From: Aphidius gifuensis
Lineage: Eukaryota > Arthropoda > Insecta > Hymenoptera > Braconidae
DNA length: 64,000 nucleotides
Reading direction: 5' to 3'
Assembly (NCBI RefSeq): GCF_014905175.1
Contig: NC_057789.1
Coordinates: 19,670,555-19,734,554, forward strand
In this document: positions 19,740-31,758 of the stretch, piece after piece
Position numbering within the stretch: position 1 is the stretch's first letter
Layout: each line of letters begins with the position of its first letter
Position numbers and translations under genes: made by a program
Notes under the pieces: model-generated
The model's input: only the letters and a program-made list of their open reading frames with translations
Database searches by the model: none
What the model was told of the DNA's origin: nothing

Positions 19740-20738
19740 ACAAGACAGGTATATTTGTCATTATATGGTCATACAACTGCTCATATAACTAAATTAACAA
19801 TTTCCACAGTAAACATGAACCTAAACATTTCATTTGAATTCAATATCTTCATCTATACTGTGGTAATCCGTAGGTATATTTCTCATAATGACTATTGAGT
19901 TCGATTCGATTGTCAAACTTTCTGCTTCTTCCTCATCGTCTGATGGTTGATCATCGGTTTGAGGTATTTTAAAATGATCAATAAATTCTTGTCCTTTGAT
20001 AACACGTACAAAATAACATTCTTCAAAATAACGTGCATGTTCTTCTCATGGATCTTCATTCGGGAGCCATTTCTTTATATCATTACCACAGTGATACCAC
20101 TGGACGTAGTCACCAGTACCAGTGTAGAAAAACCCTGCCTCAGCTAGCTTTTCTTTTGTCTGGCTCATGTGCTTAGGCCAATATCCATATGATTTTAGGC
20201 GTAAGTCATAAGTCAAGTATTGTCGAACCTAGGCAGTTTGAACATCAATCTCAGGCTGTGGATCTGGGTACGGTGGTGGTACATAATCAAAAAGACTTAA
20301 AAATTCTCGATGTTCAAGTCTTGATACAGCAGCTGAATAATATGAATAACGGAATGACGGTGAAATTACAGGAGAAATATTTTTCCGGTAAGGGTAGTAA
20401 GTAGGTACAGTCACGGTGTCAGGGTGAATGCCTACAGGAACATTTCCTCATGGTATTCGCCATACAAATCTACAACTTGGTTTGTTTCGATGATTATCGC
20501 CCAAAGTCCAATTGTTAATTTTAACCCCACATTCAAAACAACATACAAAGTTACCAACTCCTGTATAATAGAATCCAGCAGAAGCCAATTCTAAAATATC
20601 TAGAAGATGAGCTAATGGTCATGTTTCAAAACTTTCAGGTCGATTGGATTCTACACGATACTACAATCCTTCACCACGTTCAAACCAAGTACGTTTTTCG
20701 ATGTGTTCTGCTATCACCATTCTTGCTGATGAAGCCAT
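19740..20738 (-). pseudogene. inhibitor-of-apoptosis protein, P2, multiple stops
   Basis: The start MASSARMVIAEHIEK-type region at 20738 is followed by BIR1 (ACAAAGTTACC reverse strand, CCFECGVK ligands), a TGA at 20450-20448, and BIR2 with acidic linker down to about 19830. The RING is lost: sequence before atttgaattcaatatc departs from P1. Further stops lie near 20640 and 20230. The TGA and a 12-nt absence near 20492 are identical to those in P3 and absent from P1. Confidence 0.75.
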
Positions 20739-20934
20739 TTTTTTAAACTAAACATCTATTTTAAAATTTTTTTTATTTATATTTTTTAACAATTAACGAG
20801 AGGGAATATTTCAAACAAAAAACAATTTTATTTATGTTATTTTATTCATTTCTTCATTCAACGAAATTTACAATAAGAATGTTGTACAGTTGCACCACTA
20901 CCTCGGAGAAAATGGAAATCCTTATTTTTGAATT

Positions 20935-21215
20935 TATTTTTTTTTTTTAATCAGTTTTTTATACATTGTCATTATAGAATTGTCGTTGAGTTTAGTATCG
21001 TCTCCAAACAACCGTTGGAAACTCGAAAGATTTCCGCCATTGGAAAACCAATGTAGAGCAACAACGCATTAGCAACCACACACATTAGACAAAAAATCTT
21101 GAAGCCTTTTATTATTATACTCGTAAAAGACAGTGTTTCTCTAAGGACATAGCTGAAGCGGGGGTCGGTAGGTCTTTGTCCAAAACTATCGAAGTATATT
21201 CCATAGCCAACAGGC
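20935..21215 (-). pseudogene. protease (PRO) C-terminal remnant, P2
   Basis: The segment matches the last two thirds of the P3 protease, including the FDSFGQRPTDPRF and Cys-containing LMCVVANALLLY-type regions with frameshifts. At 21215 it joins directly to the middle of the major capsid gene, so a deletion removed the capsid C-terminus and the protease N-terminus with its catalytic His. Confidence 0.65.
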
Positions 21216-21865
21216 GTCCATTGAACAAAATTTTTGTTTTGACCGTGTGAGATTAATTTTCATTTCAATCCCATTCGATAAAAATTTTTCCTGGTTAAAT
21301 CCATCAACATGTTAATGACCAATCATCTTAAATTGTTTTCCGGCATTTGTATGAACACATCTGGCAACTAAGCCTTCATTTTTCGCATCTGCAGCAGCAA
21401 CACTATTTGTATTCATACGCCCAGGAGTGTCAGGATACCATAACGCTAGTTGGAGATGACTATTTGTTGCATCATATCCATATCTAAGAATTGTTTCAAT
21501 GTATGCTCTCTAAGGATATGTGCTATTTGAAGCTGATACTAATTTTTGATTGAATAATACATCAACTTTTTAAAAGAGACTGTGGAGTGTTAAATTAACG
21601 GGCCTACTGCGTCAGCTGCCGGTGCTGCTGCCCCATCTTTATACACATTCTTACCACGAATTTTTAACAGTGTACGTGGTAAGTTTACATATTCCTCACT
21701 TGTTCCAGGCACATGAAATTCGATTTGCGAATCATTACTCATTGTACTGATAGGGTTGTAATAAGCCCATGTAGAATCTTCGATTGTTGTTTGCGTTGGA
21801 GGTATTGTAAATAAGTCAAGCTCCGACTTTGTACACTCACACGAATTATTATGTAAAAAAGACAT
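21216..21865 (-). pseudogene. Polinton major capsid protein, N-terminal half, P2
   Basis: The start MSFLHNNSCECTKSELDLF and EFHVPGTSEEYVNLP match P1. The frame is broken at about 21590 by small changes around the AAPAADAVGP segment and at 21240-21300 by others. Coding similarity stops at 21216 where a deletion fuses it to the protease remnant. Double-jelly-roll capsid protein. Confidence 0.7.
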
Positions 21866-21867
21866 GG

Positions 21868-22178
21868 TTTTTTAAGAAAAATATCGTACACGTTACGTTT
21901 ATTTTTCTTTTTTATTGATCTTTTTCTTTTATTATTATTTTTCTTTATATTTTTCCTCTTTTTTTTACCACCACTTTTCTTTGTGAATTTCAATACTTTT
22001 TTATTTTATCACTTAAATCTGGATATTTTGCTACAATATAACGTGCACCAGTATAAGCAACAGGATTTGATAAATCATAATAAATATTTGCAATGGGTGT
22101 ATTATTTTTTATATTTTCCTTATTAGCACCTATGAGGTCTTTTTTGACTTTTTCTTTTCGGGACTTAGTCTTTGCCAT
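21868..22178 (-). pseudogene. deletion fusion: integrase N-terminus and basic-protein C-terminus, P2
   Basis: From 22178 the frame reads MAKTKSRKEKVKKDLIG and AYTGARYIVAKYPDLSDKIK, the first 60 residues of the P1 integrase. At about 21990 it stops and sequence continues as the Lys-rich tail of the basic protein (KKSGGKKKRKNIKK). The whole integrase catalytic core, the minor capsid gene and the basic-protein N-terminus (about 2.3 kb in P1) have been deleted between them. Confidence 0.7.
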
Positions 22179-22179
22179 G

Positions 22180-22918
22180 CTACATCAGGTTCACAACTAG
22201 TGGTTGGTTTTTCACCATCCGGAAATTGCGGACCAAGTCTTTTACTAATTCTGTGATTTTGACGGTCTGCTAATAGTGTTGGTAACAATAATGTCTCTTC
22301 TTCATCTTCATTATCTTATGAAATGTAAGAAGACTCCCAGAAATTGTCGTTACCTACAAAATTACGTGGAGTTTTTATACCAACAGCATTATGGCTTTTA
22401 CGATAACGTAAAGCATCATTCAATAAATCTACAATATTTGTACTGGGTATTTTATTGTTGTTTATACTTATGTGACCAGATTTATCCCATTTGAAACGCT
22501 TATCTATATCCGCTGTGTTAATATGATCAATTATTAGCTTTTTGTTGATATCGCGGAGGAACACTTTTTATTATATTCTCGACAGGGTACAATGAATCCT
22601 CTGTACTATCATCGATATCTTTATATGTTTTATTTGTATGTGGTCTGTCATCATCACTATCAAAAAATAAAAATCGCCTAAATAACTCGCGATATTCACT
22701 CTATTTTTCTGGATCATTTTTGGAAGAATTTAAAATTTTTGTAAGTTCTTTATCAAGACATGATGTTAGATCCCCAGGTGTTTGGATACTTGTTAATGCA
22801 TGGATTTCATTTTCAAGCGTTGTTTTGGATTAGCATGAACAAGTGGTGTTAATAATATTGTATTTTTCCGATCGAATGGTATTCTCAAAGGCGCCCGCTT
22901 TGGTGTAGTGTCAGACAT
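22180..22918 (-). pseudogene. deletion fusion: small protein and unknown protein, P2
   Basis: The first ~30 codons from 22918 (TPKRAPLRIPFDRKNTILL) match the small protein at 50407-50762 of P1, then a deletion near 22815 joins the interior of the unknown protein (IQTPGDLTSCLDKELTKIL onward to SRKEK region). Several stops and frameshifts follow. The ATG at 22918-22916 overlaps the stop of the ATPase gene by one base (TAATG). Confidence 0.6.
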
Positions 22919-23648
22919 TATAGATGTTCAACTGGTAAATTTAAAGATGGATCACTATTATTTATATTACGCACTTGTTTTGGGACATACCCATGATTTA
23001 CCGGGTCACTAGGTAAAATACATGTCCGAATACGAATGTTTTCAGGTGTTGACTGATTCAAATTAATCAATAAGTAACCATGTGACGCTGATGTAGCATC
23101 TAAATAAGCTTCTTGAATAAATTTTGTATTTAATGGTGATATTTGCCTAGCAAGATGAGAAATTTGAGCTTTGTCACGAGGATTCTTGGAAACAACAATA
23201 TAATTTGTATTCGAAGAAATTTCCTTATAAAATTTTCCTCCATAAAATAAATTTTGTGATAATAATAATACGCTTAAATTGCAGTGATGTGACCCCTTGG
23301 TAAATATATCTAATACAGATGAATCACCACTACTTTCACGCATTAAATCATCCATTATGATTAACTTTTTTTCTTAATATCATTAAAATCTTTCATGTCT
23401 AGTAAGCCTTCTTGAAATTCAACATTTTTATATTCAGTATACACAGGTTGCCATTCGGCGTAATATAGAATAATACGGTCAAATTCAGTATTACATAATC
23501 CCGATAATTCTTTCGAAAAACGTTTAGCCCAAACACTTTTACCAGCCCCTGACGGACCTGAAATAATTAATCTAAATGGATGTGTAATACGCGAAGCCAT
23601 GATGATAACTGAAAAAAACTTGGTAGGGTGTATATTCAATAAAAACAT
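22918..23648 (-). pseudogene. packaging ATPase (A32/FtsK-HerA type), P2, one frameshift
   Basis: The Walker A motif is intact in LIISGPSGAGKSVWAKRF and the Walker B region is intact in LIMDDLMRESSG, but a small indel in a poly-T tract at about 23365 puts them in different frames. The C-terminal half is open through ISHLARQISPLN. The gene is collinear with the open P1 copy and continues five codons further at its C-terminus than P1 (which has an earlier stop). It would power genome packaging into the capsid. Confidence 0.75.
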
Positions 23649-23718
23649 AAAACATTTTATTTTTATTCATATAACATATTTAGCACGTTTATTTACAGTA
23701 TTATAACATGTATCATAC

Positions 23719-26640
23719 TCAGTCGTTGAGTCCCTTTGTCTTTTTTTTACTCGTATTATACGTGGTAGTATTATACCCAGTAGTTAAGCCCTTATCTCTT
23801 TTTTTACCGCTATTATACACAGTATTATAACCATACGGTAATGTATTATTCATGTTAGCCGTGAATTTCCGTTTCGGCCCGGTAACACGTACAATTTTCG
23901 ATTCTGTTATTGTATGTACATCATGTTCTTTAGTTCTACGTAGTAAGTCACAAGTTACAATAATTTTGTCGTTTTCACCATCAGTCAAAGTCTTAATACT
24001 ATCATAATTAACTAATTTTTGAGCATTAACGTCAAGTCATACACCTTTTAATTTACATACTTTACTTATAGTACCATCAGGTTTTTCAGCAATATAACTA
24101 TAAAATTTAGGGCCCCCAGAAATAAAAGTTTTTATGTAACCACCATCAAGCTCATCAGTGAAATCACCTTAATAATTACCTAATGGAAGTTTATCATTTT
24201 CATTCTCAGAAATCAAAACTATGGAGTCAGTATCAACATACAATACTCGCGACTGAATTTTATCAAGATATTTGCATAATTCTAAGCGTGCATGCGCAGT
24301 TGTGAATGCGCCCAGAACTGGATTAGTTGAGCTATCAGTTCTATCACAACTTTCAACATATTTCTAATTGACAAATAGTGTATCATCATCGATAATAGTT
24401 ATGCAAGAAACTTTAATATTGGCATTTTCCATAATTTTATTAAAATATTGAATATTTTCAATAATACTGTAAATATTCGAAATATTGACCATAGCTAGCC
24501 TACCCCAAAGTGAATTTAAGTTATTTTTACTGACTTGACGTAAACCAGGGATTTTTTCAATTCGCGTAGGATCTAAATCAATTTCCTCTACTTTACTATA
24601 TTTATATATGTATGCTTGTTGTTTTTTAATATTCAGCGCAAGCACACCAAAGTCTTCTTTAGTTGGTAAAAGACCAATGTAATTTTGATTTTCTGGTTTA
24701 TTGAAGAAAAAAAAAAATCCCTCAGTCAATTCTTCAATTCCGAAAGCTTTTGGTAACGCACTTAATGGCATGAAAAAATAATTCAGCGAGTCTATAAATT
24801 TGACATTATCAAAAGATATCAATGTAAGCCTAGTCTCTTTAACGATCGTTTAAATATTTGTTATTGGTACTTTCTTGATTATTTCACGTAAAACAAATTG
24901 GGCATCATAGCCTCCGCTATTATGAGCTATACAAATTAATTTTGAGTATGTTGATTTTGACTTTAAAACTAAATCAACAAATTTTTCCATGGCGTCATCG
25001 CCCTGATGTGGAAATTCGCGCGTCTCACTACAATGACAATTTTCTGTACCGTCTGACTTCGAACAAATTTCACACACTATTTGCGCACAAAAATAATTGA
25101 CGACATGCATTTTTAATTGTTTATTATTTTTATATGGTCTCAGTTCAGACCGCGTTTCAAAATCAAAAAATAAAAATCCGTTAAATTTTTTATCTTTACG
25201 CGCACCCTGCTTTATCGGCCGTGGCTTCATATAACACAGATGGTTTGGTTGTTTATGGTCTTGACATGGCGCACAATAATAAGAACCACAGAAATGTTCA
25301 CTGTTACGGACGTAGACTTTACGACAAATATTACATTTTTTAATTAGATTACAAACTGAAAGATTTTTGAATACGAGTCTCGTTGTAAATGTTTCTTATA
25401 ACACTGTTCACTATAAAATACTCGATTACATATCAAACATTTTTTGAAATCATCATTACTATTATTCATTTTACATGTAGGGAAATTTAAACATTTCTCA
25501 CATTATGTCCAAAATTGTTGATGATATTCGTTTTTTGTATAACCGATACGACACCAATCACACCAGAATTTTATATTTGTAGCCATAAATACATGCATAT
25601 ATTTTATAGGCGCAAAATGTTTGTCATCAGGATAATACACAATATTTAAAATTTTCATATTTTCACGCGAAGCTCCGCGATTGAGTAAAGTTTTTTTCCC
25701 ATCGAAAAAAATTGTATGGCCATCATTAAAATCGAAATTCCAAATAACTAATGCGGCAGATCCAGTAACTAAATAATTTTGAATAAAATTATTTCGTTGA
25801 GCCTGCAACCACCATCCGATACAACAATATTAGGTTTTTGACAGAGTTTGAGACCTTGCTCTTTAGTAACAACTCTAGTTCTTATCTTTTTATTAGTTGA
25901 TGAACATGTGACAATAGAGCGTGGTAAACATAAATATTGATCATCGTATCTCAGTTCTAGAGCACCTCGACCTTTTTTTTTTACCCCTTGGCGGGGCAAA
26001 CTACCACCAGTCGTTAATTTCAATACTACCAAGTTCATAGTAAATAGATCGTTAGCATGTACTGAATCATTACTTTGACAAAAGCTACTTACAATTTCCC
26101 ATAAACGTATCAATGTAAAATTATTTGCGGGTGTCAGGTGAGTATGTGCCTCCGTGTTTATAGAAGGGGTTTTAAAACTGAGAATAACTCTATCACGTTC
26201 GTTATTTTAGTAATTTTTGATCAGCTTGTATACTTCTGCAAATACTTCTTCAATCCATGTTTCAACTACAGTATTTTCGGGTATTTCTTTCACTTCAAAA
26301 TTCATCAAATGTTTATTTAAATTATATTTTGCCACAAATGTCTTTGTTTCATCAACAATATCTGTGCGCTAAAAATTATCATCACTACCACCAAAAAAAA
26401 AAAAAATGTTTGTAAAATTTCACTCAAATGCACCTGTTGTAATGGCGATTGCATGATTCGATTTATTATGCCACTATCGATAAAGTTATCGTCAATGTCA
26501 GTTTCACCTAAAAGAAGTTGTGAAACTTCAGATTCGTGAGATACACGTAAATGTTGATCCAAATACTCTTTTTGTAGCCGTGGTTTTATAATATTGTTTG
26601 TTAAACTACCATCGACTAGACTATCAATAAAAAATTAACA
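23719..26640 (-). pseudogene. Polinton DNA polymerase B, P2, deleted and frameshifted
   Basis: The N-terminal block (26640-25770), the Cys-rich block (25808-25240), the exonuclease region (FDFETRSELRPY at about 25170; AHNSGGYDAQF at about 24910) and the C-terminal palm (motif B NNLNSLWGRLAM near 24500; motif C YVDTDSIVL near 24230) are all recognisable. A deletion of about 1.2 kb near 24640 removes Exo III and palm motif A. Multiple stops and frameshifts. The motif B glycine (LWGR) is kept here although P1 has LWSR. Confidence 0.75.
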
Positions 26641-26644
26641 CTCC

Positions 26645-27195
26645 GCAAATTCACACTTGTTTGATCACATTTATCATTAACTCGTTGTATGATTTTTTTG
26701 AACTGTGTTTCTTATTCGGGATATTTTTTTATATCTCGTATATCCGGTTATCTGTCGGATAACCGAGTAATTTATTGCGAATAAAATCATCAAGTTCTCT
26801 ATCTTTTTTGGAAAAATCTTTAAAAAATTCTGAGACCCAATGGCTGCACGCAATTACTGTACTTTTTCAATTTTTCAATTCAGTTAATAGTTCAGGGTAT
26901 TTATATATTTCATACACCCATTTTTTTTCACGGGTATCTTCTACCTTTTTTTTTTTTACACACATAGTCAACTTCGTTGGTTTCAAGTACGCGTTCCATT
27001 TTTTGATTTATTATTAAAGATGTGACTGAGTACACCCGAAAAACACAACTGACACTTGTTGTGAAAATTGTCAGTGATGATAGTCGAAATAATTTTAGTC
27101 AGTCCCATTTCTCCACCCCCATAAATATTATTTCTAATAGGTCTTTTTTGGCTAAGATGTTGCCAATAGAAAATCAGAAAATCAAAAACAAGCAA
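26645..27195 (-). pseudogene. J gene first exon, P2
   Basis: The segment matches exon 1 of the spliced J gene of P1 (58136-58694): IYGGGEMGLTKIISTIITDN, then the KKKRWKIPVKKNGCMKYI-like middle in shifted frame, then the IIQRV region. At about 26645 a deletion joins it straight to the PolB gene, removing the later J exons and the zinc-ribbon gene. Poly-T slippage near 26955 and other indels break the frame. Confidence 0.6.
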
Positions 27196-28175
27196 AAAAA
27201 AAAAAACAGGTGTATCTTAAAATTTTCAGAAATTTGTCGGTAAAACTTACTTAAATACAAAAAATAACCCACTATTTTTATAACTCTTTTCCACGGACGA
27301 AAATCTGAAAATACCTTCCGTAAGTCGCACGTGAAATTAGATAATAAACAGCAGGAACATTTTAAAATTCTAGAAAAAGTCTATCGAAAAAAAATTAACC
27401 CTCGGCTCGGAAATCTTAAAAACATGCGAGTCGTAGAAATAAAATAACAAAAGAAACATTTTAAACTTCAAAAAAAATTTGTGAAAATCAGTTCATAAAA
27501 AAAAAAACCTATGCAACATCCTAAAATAAAAACTGACCTTTTTTTAAAGGAAAATCTAAAAACACATGCCGATCGTGAAAATAAAATAACAACAGAAACA
27601 TTTTAAACTACAGAAAAATTTATGTCGTTCGTAAACTAAATTAACAGCGGGGTGATTTTTTCTATTCTACAGACGGACCCTTATACGATTTGAGAACGAA
27701 ACTGAAAACTAAACTGGAAAACTATTTAAAAAAAACTCCTTTATTCTATACTTTCATTTTCCGAAAACTATACTAAAAAAAACTAAACCAAAAAACTATA
27801 CGAAAAAACTCAACCGAAAACTAATCTAAAGAATCTACATGTACGATTTTTCGTATTCTATTCCTATACTACGCTTGCCTATACTCTATATGTACCGTCG
27901 CCCCGTGACGTCACCCATGCATTCTCTATGCGCCCTTACGATCTCATGCAACCTATTCTTATACCATACAATCCCATGCAATCTATACACCCCCACACAC
28001 ACATACCTCTCACTCGCACACATACCTCTCACTTGCACCCTTGCTATTTTTATTTTTACTCTACACGGACCCTTGCGCCTTGTACTAGAAGCCCATGCAC
28101 CCCGGCACAACACACTCTCGAGGGGGGAAGGGGGAGCCGCATTCCTGAGGGTACCCAGAAGAAACACCATCTACT
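27196..28175 (-). repeat. subterminal region and terminal repeat, P2 right end
   Basis: 27196-27830 aligns with 58695-59335 of P1 (shared words such as ttattttgacg-free A-rich blocks, cggtaaaacttacttaaatac and taacagcgggrtgatttt). 27835-28175 is the shared terminal block with gccccgtgacgtca and gaggggggaaggggg. The outer end reads caccatctact followed by taggta, so the inward terminus is AGTAGATGGTG. Confidence 0.65.
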
Positions 28176-28184
28176 TAGGTAGTT

Positions 28185-28525
28185 ATCTGGGATTACAAGG
28201 GGCCAACTGAGGCTAGCAGTCGAACTGTTATTAGCACATCTTAAAAAAACTAGCTCAGTGAGTGACGACACTTGTCGCACATGTAAAAAGCATGTTGAAC
28301 ACACTGCAAGCCATGTACTGTGTTACTGTATGGGATTGACTGGACTCAGATTCCGGTATCTTGGGAAGCATTTTTATAATCCGAAGGAAATGACAGAGTT
28401 CCCACCAGTTTTTGCTAAAAAAACAGGGCTACTGGAAGCTGGAATAAGGCGAAGGAAGGCAAAATGGTCCTTGAGTCTAATCGTCAATGCGGGCGCAGTG
28501 TTCACCATACCCTCATTACAATAAA
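28185..28525 (+). pseudogene. non-LTR retrotransposon C-terminal remnant
   Basis: The frame contains DDTCRTCKKHVEHTASHVLC and RFRYLGKHFYNPKEM. The CxxC...H...C knuckle followed by LRxxYLGxxFYxPxE is typical of the C-terminal end of R1/Jockey-like polyproteins. The upstream sequence beginning at about 28190 reads as the preceding RNase H-linker region with stops. It directly abuts the P2 terminus. Only the 3' end of the retroelement remains. Confidence 0.55.
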
Positions 28526-29360
28526 ACAAAGGAAAAAAAAAAGTTGATTCGTTCAATAGTAAAAGTAACTTTTATTAAAAAAATTCTTACTTTTTTTAGA
28601 TATCTTCTACAAGATATCTTTTTTTTTTTATAATTCCTAACGAATTTTTTCTCTTGAATTCACGATTTGTTAATACTTATAATTTTTACGCCTTAAAAAT
28701 TTACAGAGTCGAGTTTTAATATTTCGAAACTAGCTGTATCTGAAGGCGTAACTAGCCAAAAGCCGGAAAAAATAATTAAATTGTCAAAGCAATCGTTTAT
28801 ACAAGAAGTTTATATGAAGCCTATTTCAATATCAACCTGAATATCAAATTTCGTTTCAGTTAATTAAGCTATTTAGGTTGGACAAAAAATATTATTATTA
28901 TTATATACTTCCGATAATGAAATCATGATGGTTATAAATTATAAATTAAAACTCATAATAAATAGCAAGAACTCATAATATACGGCAATTAATTTATAAT
29001 CGTATAAAAATAATGAATAATAATTTATATCAATGTTAAACCCGAATTGTATAAACTATATTTTAGTAATTCAACCTAGTTCAGTCGTAGAGCAGTATAG
29101 GCAACGTGGATTCGAATTTTATACAGCTGACCGCACAATTAATTAACTCGTTGCATCTATTTTCAACACGGATATAATTTGATTCATTTGTTTTTAACCT
29201 AATATTTTAAAATCATTATCTGTCGTGAAAATCTCGTTATTTCGATATTGGTGAAGTTTCAAAATCATGTAAAATTTACAAAATACAACGTGGAATCCAT
29301 TAATATACAAGTTATTAGGGATATAAATTTCAGTGTACCTGTGTGAAATGAATCAGTTAA
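28526..29360. other. intergenic, AT-rich
   Basis: I see no gene or repeat shared with other parts of the window. The last 100 bases precede an open reading frame and might contain its promoter, but no clear TATA or initiator stands out. Confidence 0.5.
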
Positions 29361-29891
29361 ATGGCAGCTGAAAGAGATTATCAAGAAACTGAACATCTTC
29401 GTGTGTCTCGGAAAAAATCATATTTTGATCTTAACCATAAAGTAAAATGGAATCAATCAATCGGATATCGAGAAATACATCCTCATCCTGTTGTTCAAAA
29501 AGCAGTTGGTTCAATAAAAATTTCTGATTTCAAACAGCCTAAATATGGATATATGCGAGGTATCTTAGAAAATGAAATTGGTGTTGATAACACGAAATTA
29601 CTCCCACGGTCTCTCTATGATACTAAACCGACTAAACTTAACGAAATAGAAGATAACTGGCTCCTTGTCAAAATTGAGAAGGCATCATTCAATAATGAAG
29701 TGACTAAAAAATCGTCAAAATCTTTCATCAACCGAATATTGAGATCAAAAAACCCTAACATAAATCCTGAGATGAAGTATTTTATCGAGACACGAGAACA
29801 AAAAAAAAAATTGAAATTTTCACCGACTAAAGCCTTTCATAAACTCAATGAGAAGTATGAAAAAGACAAAGTTATTATGGCTCATCATTAG
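29361..29891 (+). CDS. hypothetical protein, 176 aa, intact
   Basis: An uninterrupted frame beginning MAAERDYQETEHLRVSRKKS and ending MAHH. The protein is hydrophilic and rich in Lys and Asn, with PHPVVQKAVGSIKISDF, QPKYGYMRGILENEIGVDN and a Lys-rich C-terminal helix (REQKKKLKFSPTKAFHKL). No signal peptide, membrane segment or known motif. I do not recognise it. It stands alone between a retroelement tail and the Harbinger region, and it is one of the few unbroken frames outside P1, so it may be a real host gene, a single-exon retrocopy or the last exon of a longer gene. The start is the first ATG of the frame. Confidence 0.5.
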   Translation: MAAERDYQETEHLRVSRKKSYFDLNHKVKWNQSIGYREIHPHPVVQKAVGSIKISDFKQPKYGYMRGILENEIGVDNTKLLPRSLYDTKPTKLNEIEDNWLLVKIEKASFNNEVTKKSSKSFINRILRSKNPNINPEMKYFIETREQKKKLKFSPTKAFHKLNEKYEKDKVIMAHH

Positions 29892-31339
29892 GAAAGTTAT
29901 CTTTCAAAAGAAAATATAAAAAAAAAACGTATAATTATTGAAGGATAAACGAACGAATATGTGGATTGTCAGTAGCCGAACTGTTCATAAGATCAAAAAT
30001 TACTGTCACATCCGAAAAACATAAAAGCTAGTTCTTTAGCTCTGATTCCTCCTAGTGAACAGTTTGCCAATCTTTGAAAAAGTTTCAACAACATGAAACA
30101 TTTTAAATGTACGCATTAAGTCTGATAATCGTTTCAAGGTCGATGAGTGACCTCAATAGTTTTCTATGAAAAAGCCCTGGATGAACACATTTATATTTAT
30201 TTTTTCTGTAAATGATTTTTTACATAACAAATAGATCTCTCATAAATCATACATTTAATGTCTGAATATATTTCCATTGTATTCAGTAGTATCAAATAAA
30301 ACAATAGCAATAAGAAAGTTTTTCGTTTGAATCAGATTATACTCAAAATAAACCTTGTTTTTGAGAACCTAAATTTTATGTAGTCTAGAATATTGTTTTA
30401 TTTGCGATTATAGAGGTTCAATGATCTTTTTATCTATTTTTATATTGGTATAAGATATTTACTCGTGGTAAGGAATAAAAAGAGATAAGATTATATCACA
30501 TGATATTTTGATATTAAGAGCATAAACAAAATAAAAGATAGATGTAGATTACTCGACAAAGTAGGAATGTTACATTTTTCGACTGAACATTTTCATTTTA
30601 CTGAAAGCTTGTACCTAGCTTTTTCCATATTTTATAACTTTTTTGTTGTTAACTCAACTGAACCAAAAATGGACTTATTTAGAAAAAAGTTATAATATTT
30701 ATCATAACCTTCGGTTATTTTTTCAATAGACAGTTTTGAACATAAAATTTTAACGAATCATGTCACAGAACTTTGAATTATTCCCATTAAGCTCACGTAT
30801 GAATATGTTTCACACAAAAATTTGACGAAACCTTACCTTAATAAATACAGCGTTATGTATTGATCCATTAACGACTAGGTTACCTGATCAAACATGAATT
30901 TAGAACGATGCGAAAATAGTGGTTATTGAAAGGGTATGGCCATATTTCTAAAAATTTTAGAACAAACAATAATATATCGATGTATTCTGATATATCGTAA
31001 TTGATATTCTTTTTTTGATATACATCGATGGTTGGTATTTTTTTCCTTATTTATCGATAATTTTGGGGATTAATTGAATCACACAAACTTAGTGCTGAAT
31101 AAATTTATTTTAAATTTAAAAATGTAATATAGAAGTATATACAAGTAATATGAGTATAAATATATAATTAGGCTATATATCTATATACTGTAACGAGATT
31201 TGACAGATCTCGCGCTCCCGAAAATAATTAGAGGTTTGTTCTGAGAGGTTTTATCGACTAAGACGCTAATTAATATCACCGGTTTGTGAGTGGCCTCGGT
31301 AGTGACATCTATTTTCGCCTGAATGTCAGTGTTGACTCG
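29892..31339. other. intergenic, no feature recognised
   Basis: AT-rich DNA with tatatcgat-type near-palindromes at about 30970-31060. No coding signal or shared repeat was found. Confidence 0.5.
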
Positions 31340-31420
31340 GGGCCAGTTTTTTTATCCATAGTTATAGAAATCTGCAGGCTCGACGCTCTGTAACCTATAG
31401 TTAACTAACTAATGATTAAA
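31340..31420 (+). repeat. left inverted end, matches 41920-41989
   Basis: Starting gggccagttttttt and continuing through catagttatagaaatctgc, a cg-gac segment and gttaactaactaat, this matches the reverse complement of 41920-41989 over about 70 bp with few mismatches. It lies 420 bp upstream of the Harbinger transposase and may be that element's terminal repeat. No clear 3-bp TWA target duplication is seen outside the two ends. Confidence 0.55.
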
Positions 31421-31758
31421 TTATTAAATACTACCGACTGTCTTCGATATAATTATAATTTTATAGAAAAAAGATCGATACGTTGATATTATTGATTGTT
31501 TATATTTGTTCATACATTATAATTTAAACTATTTTATTTAATTAAATCGTCTATTAAATTGATATAAATTATAAATGATATAATAATTTTTATTTTCTCT
31601 GGTAATTTTTATATTGAATTTATTGTTTGTGAATTCCTGGTGGTTAGAGGTTATATTGTGCAACAACTTCGACGTGACGTGACATGTGATGACAGTATTA
31701 TCTGTCATAATATAACCTTATTATTAAGCAAGGGTTAAATTTTGATAATTCCAAAATA

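Noticed and set aside
27839..28210. Overlapping open frames on both strands at 27.8-28.3 kb, with similar ones at 11.8 kb and 61.5 kb
   Set aside because: They come from the shared terminal repeat, where low stop density follows from C-rich repeats; no frame is conserved between copies.
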